Assembly: GCA_023390635.1 (NCBI GenBank)
Contig: JAEWCM010000126.1
Coordinates: 1 to 17,546 of the forward strand
DNA length: 17,546 nucleotides
From: Bacillota bacterium
GTDB lineage: Bacteria; Bacillota; Desulfitobacteriia; Desulfitobacteriales; Desulfitobacteriaceae
Direction of reading: 5' to 3'
The notes below the pieces were generated by a model. That model searched no databases, was not told the origin of the DNA, and worked only from the letters and a program-made list of their open reading frames with translations. The position numbers were made by a program, and so were the translations under genes. Shown piece after piece: positions 6,185 through 13,515 of this stretch. How positions within the stretch are numbered: the first letter of the stretch is position 1; the number at the start of each line of letters is the position of its first letter.

Positions 6185-6874
6185 ATGTTTGATAGAATTA
6201 AATTTTCAGTGCTAATAAAAAAAATTCGCGGCAATAGAACCACTGATCAATTAGCAAAAGAGAGCGGTGTTAATGCCGCCTTCCTTTCAAACCTAATCAA
6301 TGGTAGGATTGAAAGCCCCCCTGCTTTGGATACTATCGACCTCCTGATAGCTACAATAGCTAATAAACCTTATTATGAAGAATTTTATGGACAAATACTT
6401 GAAGCAGCCGGCTATTTGGATGGAGAATATGTTAAGCGAAAAATCATTGAATTAACATCGAAATCAGAGTTTCTTACTAAATCCATTAAACACAGAAAAT
6501 TAGAATCTCAGGTTACTAACAGCCGACTGGATCAAATCCTAAAAGGCACAGGCAGGGGAGACGAGGAGTTCGATCTAATAAACCATCTTGAAAAAATCAA
6601 ACTAGAGCTAAATGAACTAGAAATGCAACTTTTTTCTATCAACTCTGAGCTAGCTCTCTATCATAATGTACAGACAAGAGTCCTTCAAGGCATACAGGAT
6701 AAGCCCGAGGCAGTTATTCCGATTCATTCGGATGAATTGCTTAATGACCCACAATTGCTAGAGATAATTGCAATAGTTCGCAGTTTATCTTCAGAAAAGC
6801 GGACCGTATTGCAGCGCTTCGCTGAAGCTTTACTTGAAGAAGAAAAATCACCAGCTAGCATCGCGAACCAATAA
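6185..6874 (+). CDS. XRE-type HTH regulator with coiled-coil region
   Basis: The 229-residue protein has a helix-turn-helix at about 5-60 (KKIRGNRTTDQLAKESGV, then AAFLSNLINGR). A basic patch follows (about 95-110), then a Leu/Glu-rich predicted coiled coil (about 125-165, LEKIKLELNELEMQLFSINSELAL) and a helical C-terminal part. ATG 6185 is chosen because AGGTG (6174-6178) lies 6 nt upstream; the GTG 6176 and ATG 6179 overlap that site. The coiled coil suggests a dimer, which fits the palindrome at 6126-6144. I do not recognise a specific subfamily. The stop codon lies inside a palindromic terminator that was split by the insertion sequence, so the 3' end of this mRNA has changed. Confidence 0.75.
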   Translation: MFDRIKFSVLIKKIRGNRTTDQLAKESGVNAAFLSNLINGRIESPPALDTIDLLIATIANKPYYEEFYGQILEAAGYLDGEYVKRKIIELTSKSEFLTKSIKHRKLESQVTNSRLDQILKGTGRGDEEFDLINHLEKIKLELNELEMQLFSINSELALYHNVQTRVLQGIQDKPEAVIPIHSDELLNDPQLLEIIAIVRSLSSEKRTVLQRFAEALLEEEKSPASIANQ

Positions 6875-6878
6875 AAAA

Positions 6879-6894
6879 AGCACCTTAAGGTGCT
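6879..6894. repeat. Left target duplication (terminator stem core)
   Basis: AGCACCTTAAGGTGCT is itself a palindrome and is identical to 8457-8472. It lies directly against the left inverted repeat of the insertion sequence. With the A-run on its left it now works as a U-tailed terminator only for - strand RNA leaving the element. Confidence 0.85.
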
Positions 6895-6902
6895 CAGACT
6901 GT

Positions 6903-6946
6903 AGACAAAAAGGAGCTTACGCCAGGCGTAAAGCTCCTTTTTGTCT
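6903..6946. terminator. Bidirectional terminator inside the left IS end
   Basis: The 21-nt arm 6903-6923 and the 22-nt arm 6925-6946 are complementary over their full length apart from one bulged base. Runs of five A and five T lie in the stem (AAAAAGGAGC/GCTCCTTTTT). The transposase stop codon (6919-6917) lies in the stem. It should end transposase mRNA and also stop + strand transcription from the XRE gene that enters the element. Confidence 0.7.
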
Positions 6947-8383
6947 GAGATGAAACCATAAGCTATGTAAAAGTTGAATCCACCGATTGAAAAATAAAGG
7001 AGTCGAGGGGAGCATTCCCTTCCGTTGCTTCCATGACGCCAGTTTCTTTAAATTCATGCATGCAAAAGTTAGCGTGACCTGCATCTTCACCTTGTCCAGT
7101 CCACGCAACTGCGTATAGCGCATGCCATGCTTTTCTTTGGCATCAGCAAACACTCGCTCGATCGTTTCACTCCGTTTCTTATAGATTGCCTTGTATTCTG
7201 GGTTATACCGGTAATCTTCCGCCTTTTCGATATACTCCTCCCACACGTGCCTCGTCACAACTTTTTGACACCCCCGACTGGCTGTGCATTGATTCCGTCG
7301 ACCACACTCCCGGCATATTTCCGGGTTACTCTTGTATTCCCGGTAGCCTTCCCGGTTCGTTGTGCTATAGTTTAATACCTGATTTTCCGGACAGAGGATG
7401 CAATCATAGTATTCATCATAGACATAATCCCCCTTTTTGAAGAACCCCTTCTTTGTCATGGGCCGTTTGTACGGTACGGCCGGGATTCGTCCACTGTCGA
7501 TGATTTGTTTCATGATCCATGGCGTCTTATACCCTGCATCCGCTGCAATCACTTCAACCTCAGGGACTTTCTTCATCAGCTTTTCATAGAGTCCGTCAAA
7601 CATGACGCTGTCATGACGATTTCCCGCCTCCACCACGAAGTCCACGATAAAATTGTGCTTGTCACATGCCGTGTTGGCCACATAGTCAAAGCATTTCTGG
7701 TGTTCTCCTTTGTGAAACAACCCGCTGTCCGGATCTACTGGACTTTGGACCACCTTCTTCATTTCCGGTGTTGGGGGTGGAGCGTCATCATCAGAGTCCT
7801 TCTTCAGTGGTTTCTTTCCATGGGCTTCCCGATCCCGTTCGATTTCTTCCTCTAATTGCTTTTGGTAATGCTTCACTTGCTTTTCCACCATCACTTCGGT
7901 AGTTTTGTGCCGATTAGCACTGGCTTTGATATGCGTTCCATCAACAAACAAGGATCGGCTCTCCACGAAGCCACACCGGAGTGCTTCTTGGAGGATATGC
8001 TCAAAGATGCGTTGGAAGACTTCCGTCCCCTGAAACCTCCGGCTATAGTTCTTGCCAAACGTTGAAAAATGGGGAATGGTTTCTCCCAGATCGTATCCGA
8101 TAAACCAGCGGTAAACCATGTTTACTTCGATTTCTTTGATCGTTTGACGCATGCTACGAATTCCATAGAGATACTGGATCAAGACAATTTTAAAGAGGGA
8201 CACCGGATCGATGCCCGGCTTTCCCCATTCGATTTCCGAATAGAGTCCTTTGACTTCGTCATAGATGAAGTTAAAATCGATTGCCTGATCAATGGCTCTC
8301 AATAGATGTTCCTGAGGTACTAAATCTTCGATACAGATCAATTTAATTTGTTTTTGCGTTTCTCGATCTTTTTTTACATACAT
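6917..8383 (-). CDS. IS1182-family DDE transposase
   Basis: The 488-residue protein has the N-terminal DUF772-type domain (about 10-125, with the typical IDPVSLFKIVLIQYLYGIRS and HFSTFGKNYSRRF). The catalytic core follows: first Asp about 148 (SLFVDGTHIKAS), second Asp about 282 (VIAADAGYKTP) and the Glu in SETIERVFADAKEKHGMRY near 405. A Cys cluster (CILCPENQ ... CRECGRRNQC) between the second Asp and the Glu looks like the zinc-binding insert seen in this family. A charged spacer (about 170-215) separates first and second Asp. ATG 8383 is used since AGGGG (8396-8392) lies 8 nt before it; the GTG at 8392 overlaps that site. The frame is undamaged. The start site lies in a hairpin that should lower translation of read-through RNA. 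Confidence 0.92.
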   Translation of the reverse strand: MYVKKDRETQKQIKLICIEDLVPQEHLLRAIDQAIDFNFIYDEVKGLYSEIEWGKPGIDPVSLFKIVLIQYLYGIRSMRQTIKEIEVNMVYRWFIGYDLGETIPHFSTFGKNYSRRFQGTEVFQRIFEHILQEALRCGFVESRSLFVDGTHIKASANRHKTTEVMVEKQVKHYQKQLEEEIERDREAHGKKPLKKDSDDDAPPPTPEMKKVVQSPVDPDSGLFHKGEHQKCFDYVANTACDKHNFIVDFVVEAGNRHDSVMFDGLYEKLMKKVPEVEVIAADAGYKTPWIMKQIIDSGRIPAVPYKRPMTKKGFFKKGDYVYDEYYDCILCPENQVLNYSTTNREGYREYKSNPEICRECGRRNQCTASRGCQKVVTRHVWEEYIEKAEDYRYNPEYKAIYKKRSETIERVFADAKEKHGMRYTQLRGLDKVKMQVTLTFACMNLKKLASWKQRKGMLPSTPLFFNRWIQLLHSLWFHLRQKGALRLA

Positions 8384-8386
8384 CCA

Positions 8387-8436
8387 AAACACCCCTATCC
8401 TTATGGCTTTATTATTCCATTTGGATAGGGGTGTTT
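8387..8436 (-). promoter_or_regulatory. Hairpin masking the transposase ribosome binding site
   Basis: AAACACCCCTATCC (8387-8400) and GGATAGGGGTGTTT (8423-8436) form a perfect 14-bp stem with a 22-nt loop. On - strand RNA that enters from outside, the arm GGATAGGGGTGTTT, which contains the transposase ribosome binding site, would be base-paired. RNA started inside the loop would lack the 5' arm and stay translatable. This is the known logic by which IS10 and IS50 avoid activation by read-through; here it is inferred from the fold. Confidence 0.65.
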
Positions 8437-8456
8437 CCTCTTTTGTCTACGGTCTG

Positions 8457-8472
8457 AGCACCTTAAGGTGCT
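8457..8472. repeat. Right target duplication (terminator stem core)
   Basis: AGCACCTTAAGGTGCT is identical to 6879-6894 and directly abuts the right inverted repeat. It is followed by seven T, so it remains a terminator only for + strand RNA coming out of the element. The convergent gene at 8477 has lost its U-run. Confidence 0.85.
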
Positions 8473-8476
8473 TTTT

Positions 8477-8716
8477 TTATTGGCGCCACCATGATTCAAC
8501 CATCTGATGGGCCGTATTTGGAGCATAGCCCCTACCGATAAGATATGAAACGGCCGCCGCTTCCCGTAAAGCGTGCTCTAAAGAAATACTTTGAGCTTCT
8601 CTCATTCCATTCCTAACCCATGGCTCTACTATGCTTAACGTTTTGTGCTTCAGATCGGTCTGATTATGGCATCCACACCCAGAATACTGTGGGTCATAAG
8701 GATACAATCTGTCCAT
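8477..8716 (-). CDS. Small hypothetical protein
   Basis: The 79-residue protein has an N-terminal part with GCGCHNQ (two Cys and a His close together, about 13-19), which could bind a metal. A helical C-terminal half ends HQMVESWWRQ. AGAGGGG lies directly before ATG 8716, a somewhat short spacing. I do not recognise a family. The gene ends in CAATAA, which mirrors the end of the XRE gene: before the IS landed, both genes ended in the same palindromic terminator. The coding status rests on the start site, the shared terminator and a plausible protein composition. Confidence 0.55.
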   Translation of the reverse strand: MDRLYPYDPQYSGCGCHNQTDLKHKTLSIVEPWVRNGMREAQSISLEHALREAAAVSYLIGRGYAPNTAHQMVESWWRQ

Positions 8717-9000
8717 CCCCTCTCATTCTTAACACATCCTATCATATGCTCTTTCCTTTAATTTTGCCTTTGTTTTTCCACAAGTTCTATATTCTTACTT
8801 CTTTATATTAATGTCGTTTTTTGTCACATATTTATTGTTCTATTCTCCAAATAACGACAAAGATATTTATGGATAATATATTATAATATAATTTAAAAAT
8901 CTCTATTTGAATTAAATTTATCTTGATAGATTTAATTTAAAGCTAATTATTTGGCTCATCTGCAGCTTAAATAATAGATTACGAAAAGGAGTACATGCTT
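8717..9000. other. AT-rich upstream region of the CWB2 gene with palindrome
   Basis: This is the gap between divergent genes. It contains a perfect TATAAT (8882-8887) for the + strand, although the -35 region is not clear, and the near-perfect palindrome AATTAAATTTATC/GATAGATTTAATT (8910-8922, 8925-8937; 12 of 13 positions pair). The palindrome lies downstream of that -10 box, in the expected leader, and could be an operator or an RNA hairpin. Confidence 0.45.
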
Positions 9001-10683
9001 ATGCGCAAAAAAATCCTCTTATGTCTTTTCTCGCTTATATCATTTATTTTTCTGGCTACTGTCCAAACTGAAGGAGCAACGGTTGCTTCATCCCGAATTG
9101 CAGGGGAAACAGGATTCCAAACAGCCCGTGCCATCGCCGATGCTTATTGCCAAGGGGAAAAAGTGGACACTGTGATTCTAGCCTCTGGATTGACTTTCCC
9201 CGATGCGCTCTCTGCTTCTCCCCTTTCAAAAAAGCTAAATGCACCGATCCTGTTAGTCGCCAAAACTCCCAATGAAGCCGGTTCCAAAGAAGCCATCGAT
9301 TTTATCTCTCAAAACCTGTCCACTAATGGTACAATTTATATTCTCGGCGGAACCGGAATCATCAGCAGTGAATTCGAAAATTTATTTAATTCGATGGGAA
9401 TTAATACAATCAAGCGTTTAGGAGGGCAAGATCTTTATTCAACCAATATGTTAATTGTCGACGAAATTAAAGCTTCTTCCGCAACCTCCTTAATCATTGC
9501 GTCAGGGACCAGCTTTCCCGATGCTTTAAGCGTATCCGGAATCGCTGGATATCAAGGATATCCTATCTTGTTAACAGAAAAGAACAATCTTCCTGATGGT
9601 GCTAAAAATTATATCAGCCAACAGCATCCCGATCATATTTATGTGATGGGTGGCACCGGGGTAATTGCCCCGAACGTTGTCAGCACCTTAGAAGGCATAG
9701 CTCCCCAAACTCCCATCACTCGCATTTCCGGAAATACTCTCTATGACACTTCCAGTGAAATAGGCAGAGCTTTCTCCCCTTCCCCGGCAAATATTTATAT
9801 CGCCAATGGCGCCAACTTTTCGGATGCTTTGGCAGGCAGCTCTTTAGCCTCCCTGGATGGCAGCCCGATCATTCTGGTCGATCATTTGGCACCTTCCTTA
9901 CCGGAAAACACTGTAAACTACTTAAAATCTCTTCCTTCGATCCCATCTATCCACATCTTAGGAGGATCCTTTGTTGTTCCTGAAAAAGTGATTCAAGAAA
10001 TTATTTCAATTCTCAGTACAAATGCCCAAACTGCCTCTCCCGATCCCGGCAGTTCTCATCCCGGGGCTCCTCTCAGTCTTTCCGGCACTGCAGGAAATGA
10101 TCCATACGAAAACATGGAAAAAATTCACGACGAGTTAGGTTTGCCGTATTTAGAAGATGACACATTATCCGTATACTTTGATCCCAACGGAATTATTGAC
10201 AACGAGGATCTGGAAAATCTCTCTCCTGAGGAGATGCCTTTTATCATGGCCGTCAGCCCCCTAGAGGATGAGACACTTGACCTTATGCTTGTTATCAATG
10301 GCTGGAATACCCCAACCAACAATGGGACTGAGAAACAGATCCAAGCAGTGGGTAAGGAATTGCTGAAATTTTATTTGCCCACCTCCTATACCCAAGTGAC
10401 AGAGATGCTTACAAACGAACTTACAACCGATAAATTATTTTTTACTTTTCTTTATATTGATAGCCGCATAGTCATGGTAATGAACGATGGCTCCACTCTG
10501 AGCTTTATTTTCATCTCACTCCCCATGACCGAAGAGGAATTTAACGATTTTCCGATCTTTGATCTTGAAGATTTTTATGATGGTTACTATGAAGATGACT
10601 ATTACGATGACAACTATTACGATGACAACTATTATGATGAATATTTTGATGATGACGACTACGATGAATTCTATGTGGCTTGA
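9001..10683 (+). CDS. Secreted CWB2-repeat wall protein with acidic tail
   Basis: The 560-residue protein starts with a signal peptide (MRKKILLCLFSLISFIFLATV). Three cell-wall-binding type 2 repeats (PF04122) follow at about 34-130, 138-230 and 241-338. Each starts RI/RLxG and has the signatures ASGxxFPDALS and IYxxGGTGxI (the third is slightly degenerate: NGANFSDALA, ILGGSFVV). A Ser/Pro linker (about 342-362), a region of about 150 residues I do not recognise (366-512) and an Asp/Tyr tail (about 515-560) complete it. CWB2 repeats hold proteins non-covalently on the wall of clostridial-type Firmicutes. ATG 9001 is preferred over 8995 because AAGGAG (8986-8991) is 9 nt away from it but only 3 nt from 8995. 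It is a single gene with its own terminator at 10711. Confidence 0.9.
   Translation: MRKKILLCLFSLISFIFLATVQTEGATVASSRIAGETGFQTARAIADAYCQGEKVDTVILASGLTFPDALSASPLSKKLNAPILLVAKTPNEAGSKEAIDFISQNLSTNGTIYILGGTGIISSEFENLFNSMGINTIKRLGGQDLYSTNMLIVDEIKASSATSLIIASGTSFPDALSVSGIAGYQGYPILLTEKNNLPDGAKNYISQQHPDHIYVMGGTGVIAPNVVSTLEGIAPQTPITRISGNTLYDTSSEIGRAFSPSPANIYIANGANFSDALAGSSLASLDGSPIILVDHLAPSLPENTVNYLKSLPSIPSIHILGGSFVVPEKVIQEIISILSTNAQTASPDPGSSHPGAPLSLSGTAGNDPYENMEKIHDELGLPYLEDDTLSVYFDPNGIIDNEDLENLSPEEMPFIMAVSPLEDETLDLMLVINGWNTPTNNGTEKQIQAVGKELLKFYLPTSYTQVTEMLTNELTTDKLFFTFLYIDSRIVMVMNDGSTLSFIFISLPMTEEEFNDFPIFDLEDFYDGYYEDDYYDDNYYDDNYYDEYFDDDDYDEFYVA
10588..10640 (+). repeat. 15-bp tandem repeat coding for YDDNY
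   Basis: TACGATGACAACTAT occurs as two perfect tandem copies (10603-10617 and 10618-10632), flanked by degenerate copies. It keeps the reading frame and builds the DDNYYDDNYYD part of the acidic tail. Such repeats can expand and contract by slippage. Confidence 0.7.
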
Positions 10684-10710
10684 ACCTTAGCTTCATAATC
10701 TATTAAATAT

Positions 10711-10746
10711 AAAAACACCGCTCAAAAGTGCGGTGTTTTTATATTT
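10711..10746 (+). terminator. Rho-independent terminator after the CWB2 gene
   Basis: AAAAACACCGC (10711-10721) pairs with GCGGTGTTTTT (10730-10740) across an 8-nt loop, followed by further T-rich sequence. It begins 27 nt after the stop codon. Confidence 0.9.
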
Positions 10747-10901
10747 TTTCATTTCTCAAAATTACCCTTCAATTTTTCTTCATATCTCACTATTTTTAGT
10801 TTTGTATCATCATTATTACGATTTTGGATAAACTAACCAATATGTGGAGCAAGTTGCAGGCTTTAAATACTCAATGACTTAGCAATAAAGGAGGAGATAG
10901 C

Positions 10902-12080
10902 ATGCTTAGCCGCAGAAGATTTATTCAACTGCTGCTGCAAGGAATGGCAGCCGGTAATCTGCTAAGCCTTGTTACCCCTCAAATCAAGGCTGTAGTAGCT
11001 GCCGGAGAAGTGAAAAGGACTCCTGTCCTCATGATAGAAGTAGGGAGCTGCACCGGTGACAGTGTGTCGCTTTGGCACAGCTGGAACCCTGATTTCCGCT
11101 ACATCATATCGAACATATTGGAATGGCGTTACGATACCACTCTTATGCAGTCAGGAGGAGAAAAGGCCTATAAGCTCCTGACAGATACTTATGAGAAAGA
11201 TGCCCAGCAATATATTTTGATAATTCAAGGTTCCATAGTACAGCGGGATAAAGGGAATTACAATCAAATAGCATACCATGATAATAAATATCTGACCGGC
11301 ATCGATTTAGTCACATGGCTGGGAGAAAGAGCAAAATATGTGGTAGCGATAGGAACGTGTGCCACTCATGGTGGTCCTGCCGCCGCTCACCCAAATCCAA
11401 GTCGGTCAACAGGCGTTCAGAAAATCCTCCCCCGTCGTAAGGTGATTAATGTTACCGGGTGCCCTGCTTACAGTGAATGGACCATGGGTACTCTTCTTCA
11501 CCTCGCTTTATATGGCGAGCCTGAACTTGACTCATTTAATCGTCCTCTAATGTTCTATGGTAAAACAATTCATGACCAGTGTGAGAGAAGAAGTTTTTAT
11601 GAAAAAGGGATTTTTGCAGCAGCTTTTGGAGATAAGGAATGCTTATATAAAGTGGGCTGCAAAGGTCCTGTCACCTTCGCAGACTGTCCCGTACGCCATT
11701 GGCACGATCAAAAAAACTGGCCTGTCAGCTGCAACTCCCCTTGCATTGGCTGTACTGAGCCGCTTTTTCCCGATCAGATGTCTCCCTTTCACGCTCATCT
11801 TCCTGATGTAACTCTGCCGGGAGGAATAATGGTCACTACAGAAAAAATCGGCTTAGGGGTTCTGGCTGCATCTGCTTTGGGTATCACAGCCCATTTACTG
11901 ACAGGCTTCTACAATGGACGCATTCCCAAAAATTTTCTGGTGTCAAGTATCAGAACGCCTCATCGCTATCCGGTAAAAAAAGTCTCCGTTTACCATCGAT
12001 ATCATTTGAAAAGCTACACTCCCGGTAAAAATACCTTTATAGACTCTAACCAAATTATCACTGACCCTAAAAATCCATGA
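10902..12080 (+). CDS. [NiFe] hydrogenase small subunit, Tat-exported, membrane-anchored
   Basis: The 392-residue protein carries electrons from the [NiFe] site through three Fe-S clusters. It has a Tat signal (SRRRFIQLL, residues 3-11). The proximal cluster has C50, then D53 where the usual CTGC motif has Cys, C153 (GTCA) and C187 (GCP). The distal cluster has H224, C227, C247 and C253. The medial cluster has C262, C281 and C284 (PCIGC), with an extra Cys at 277. A membrane helix (about 316-336) is followed by an unusually long basic tail of about 55 residues on the cytoplasmic side. ATG 10902 has AGGAGG 7 nt upstream. The three-Cys-plus-Asp proximal cluster is known from the actinobacterial-type (group 1h/5) enzyme of Ralstonia; whether this enzyme belongs near that group is open. 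First gene of a three-gene operon. Confidence 0.9.
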   Translation: MLSRRRFIQLLLQGMAAGNLLSLVTPQIKAVVAAGEVKRTPVLMIEVGSCTGDSVSLWHSWNPDFRYIISNILEWRYDTTLMQSGGEKAYKLLTDTYEKDAQQYILIIQGSIVQRDKGNYNQIAYHDNKYLTGIDLVTWLGERAKYVVAIGTCATHGGPAAAHPNPSRSTGVQKILPRRKVINVTGCPAYSEWTMGTLLHLALYGEPELDSFNRPLMFYGKTIHDQCERRSFYEKGIFAAAFGDKECLYKVGCKGPVTFADCPVRHWHDQKNWPVSCNSPCIGCTEPLFPDQMSPFHAHLPDVTLPGGIMVTTEKIGLGVLAASALGITAHLLTGFYNGRIPKNFLVSSIRTPHRYPVKKVSVYHRYHLKSYTPGKNTFIDSNQIITDPKNP

Positions 12081-12099
12081 AAAAAGGAGCTGAGTTTCC

Positions 12100-13500
12100 C
12101 TGGAGAAGAAAGTAATCTTTCCTTTCACCCGCGTTCACAACCCTTTACTAGCGGAACTTTGGGTTGAAGATAATGTGGTAAAAGACGCCCAAATCTCCGG
12201 CAGTTTATACAGGGGATTTGAACAAATGGTGCTGGGACGGTCGGCCTTAGATCTACCTTATTTCACAGAGCGCATATGCGGAATCTGTTCATCCGCCCAC
12301 GCTCTGACCGCTTCCCTGGCTCTGGAACAAGCTTTAGGCATAGCTGTTCCTCCTAACGGACAGCTACTGCGCAACTTAAATTTTGCCGCTGATGTTTTAC
12401 AAAATCATATTTCTCATTTTTACCTTCTCGCCGCTCCCGATTACTTCCGCGGACCTGATATCGCCCCCTTTCTTCCTCATCAGGAGGGAGAATATCGGCT
12501 ATCCGAAAATGAAGAGACTCAGTTTGCCGAGCACTACTTTCACTCCTTTGATATTTGCCGTTATACTCATGCAGCTTTTACCATCTTAGGAGGCAAAGCT
12601 CCTCATGGCCATGGAATCGTACCAGGCGGATCGACCGCCGATATCAGTTATGAGCGAATTTCTTCTTATAAATCTTATTTAAATAAAGTCAATGATTTTA
12701 TTGAAAATATTATGATTCCCGATATTGAATTGCTTTTCCAGCGCTATCCGGAAATGATTGATGAGGGAGAAGGACCGGGAAACTATTTATCGTTCGGGGG
12801 CTTTTTCTCTCCAATAGAAGGTGGGATTTTTTCTCAAGGAGTCGTCATTCAGGGAAAGTCGGAAGCTTTTGACGAAAAGCTAATCACCGAGGAGGTAACC
12901 ACAGCCTGGTATAAACAGCATCCCGCTCTTTATCCAGCCAATGAAAACACAGAGCCTGACCGAAGTCAGGCTAAAGGCTACTCCTGGGTCAAGGCTCCCC
13001 GTTATCGAGGCTATCCCATGGAAATGGGACCGTTAGCCCGCGCAATCATTGCCGGAGACAAAGTGCCCGGCCGTGGGGCTTTATCCAGACTCTGGGCCCG
13101 CACTCATGAGGCAAAAAAAATTGCTTCTCTGTGTTTTCAATGGCTGGAACAATTAAATCCAGGGGCTCCGGCGTTAAGTACAAAAATTTCTTCCGAATCT
13201 GGAGTAGGAGTTGGGCTGCATGAGGTCATGCGGGGTTCTTTAGGACACTGGGTAGCCGTGGAAGACATGCGAATCACCCATTGCCAAATCGTTACCCCAT
13301 CTGCCTGGAACTTCAGTTCACGAGACTCTTCAGGAAACCGCAGTGCGTGTGAAAGCGCCCTGCTTAATACTAAATATGATGCAAAAGACCAAGACTTCCA
13401 GAAAATCGGTGCTGTCATTCGTTCATTTGACCCCTGCTTTTCCTGTACCGTACACTTGATTGAAAATGACAATCTCAGAGAATTTGCCGTCAAAATCTAA
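12100..13500 (+). CDS. [NiFe] hydrogenase large subunit (probable CTG start)
   Basis: The 466-residue protein carries the catalytic [NiFe] centre. The N-terminal nickel motif RICGIC is at about 58-63 (C60, C63). The C-terminal motif DPCFSCTVH is at about 444-452, followed by a 14-residue tail that a maturation protease would remove after H452. The conserved RGSLGHW and TPSAWNFSSRD segments are present. The family-typical N-terminus KKVIFPFTRVHNPLLAELWV is encoded upstream of the first standard start (GTG 12175), so translation must begin earlier. In that frame the only start-like codon after the stop at 12091 is CTG 12100, 10 nt after AAGGAG (12084-12089). The protein is shorter than most group 1 large subunits (about 540-600 residues, from general knowledge). 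Confidence 0.85.
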   Translation: MEKKVIFPFTRVHNPLLAELWVEDNVVKDAQISGSLYRGFEQMVLGRSALDLPYFTERICGICSSAHALTASLALEQALGIAVPPNGQLLRNLNFAADVLQNHISHFYLLAAPDYFRGPDIAPFLPHQEGEYRLSENEETQFAEHYFHSFDICRYTHAAFTILGGKAPHGHGIVPGGSTADISYERISSYKSYLNKVNDFIENIMIPDIELLFQRYPEMIDEGEGPGNYLSFGGFFSPIEGGIFSQGVVIQGKSEAFDEKLITEEVTTAWYKQHPALYPANENTEPDRSQAKGYSWVKAPRYRGYPMEMGPLARAIIAGDKVPGRGALSRLWARTHEAKKIASLCFQWLEQLNPGAPALSTKISSESGVGVGLHEVMRGSLGHWVAVEDMRITHCQIVTPSAWNFSSRDSSGNRSACESALLNTKYDAKDQDFQKIGAVIRSFDPCFSCTVHLIENDNLREFAVKI

Positions 13501-13515
13501 TTGCGAGGAAACGCT

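Larger units (their letters stand above)
6895..8456 (-). mobile_element. Complete IS1182-family insertion sequence
   Basis: The 1562-bp element is bounded by inverted repeats: left CAGACTGTAGACAAAA (6895-6910) and right, read inward, CAGACCGTAGACAAAA (8456-8441), differing at one base. It carries one intact DDE transposase on the - strand. It is flanked on both sides by AGCACCTTAAGGTGCT. It has a bidirectional hairpin at its left end and a 14-bp hairpin over the transposase start at its right end. Intact ends and open frame suggest recent insertion and possible activity. Confidence 0.9.

Noticed and set aside
7127..8305. Several + strand frames opposite the transposase
   Set aside because: They are shadows of the intact transposase frame without start sites or recognisable domains.
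10741..10901. FNR-type site before the hydrogenase operon
   Set aside because: No TTGAT-N4-ATCAA-like sequence is present; TATCATCATTATTACG is only loosely similar.
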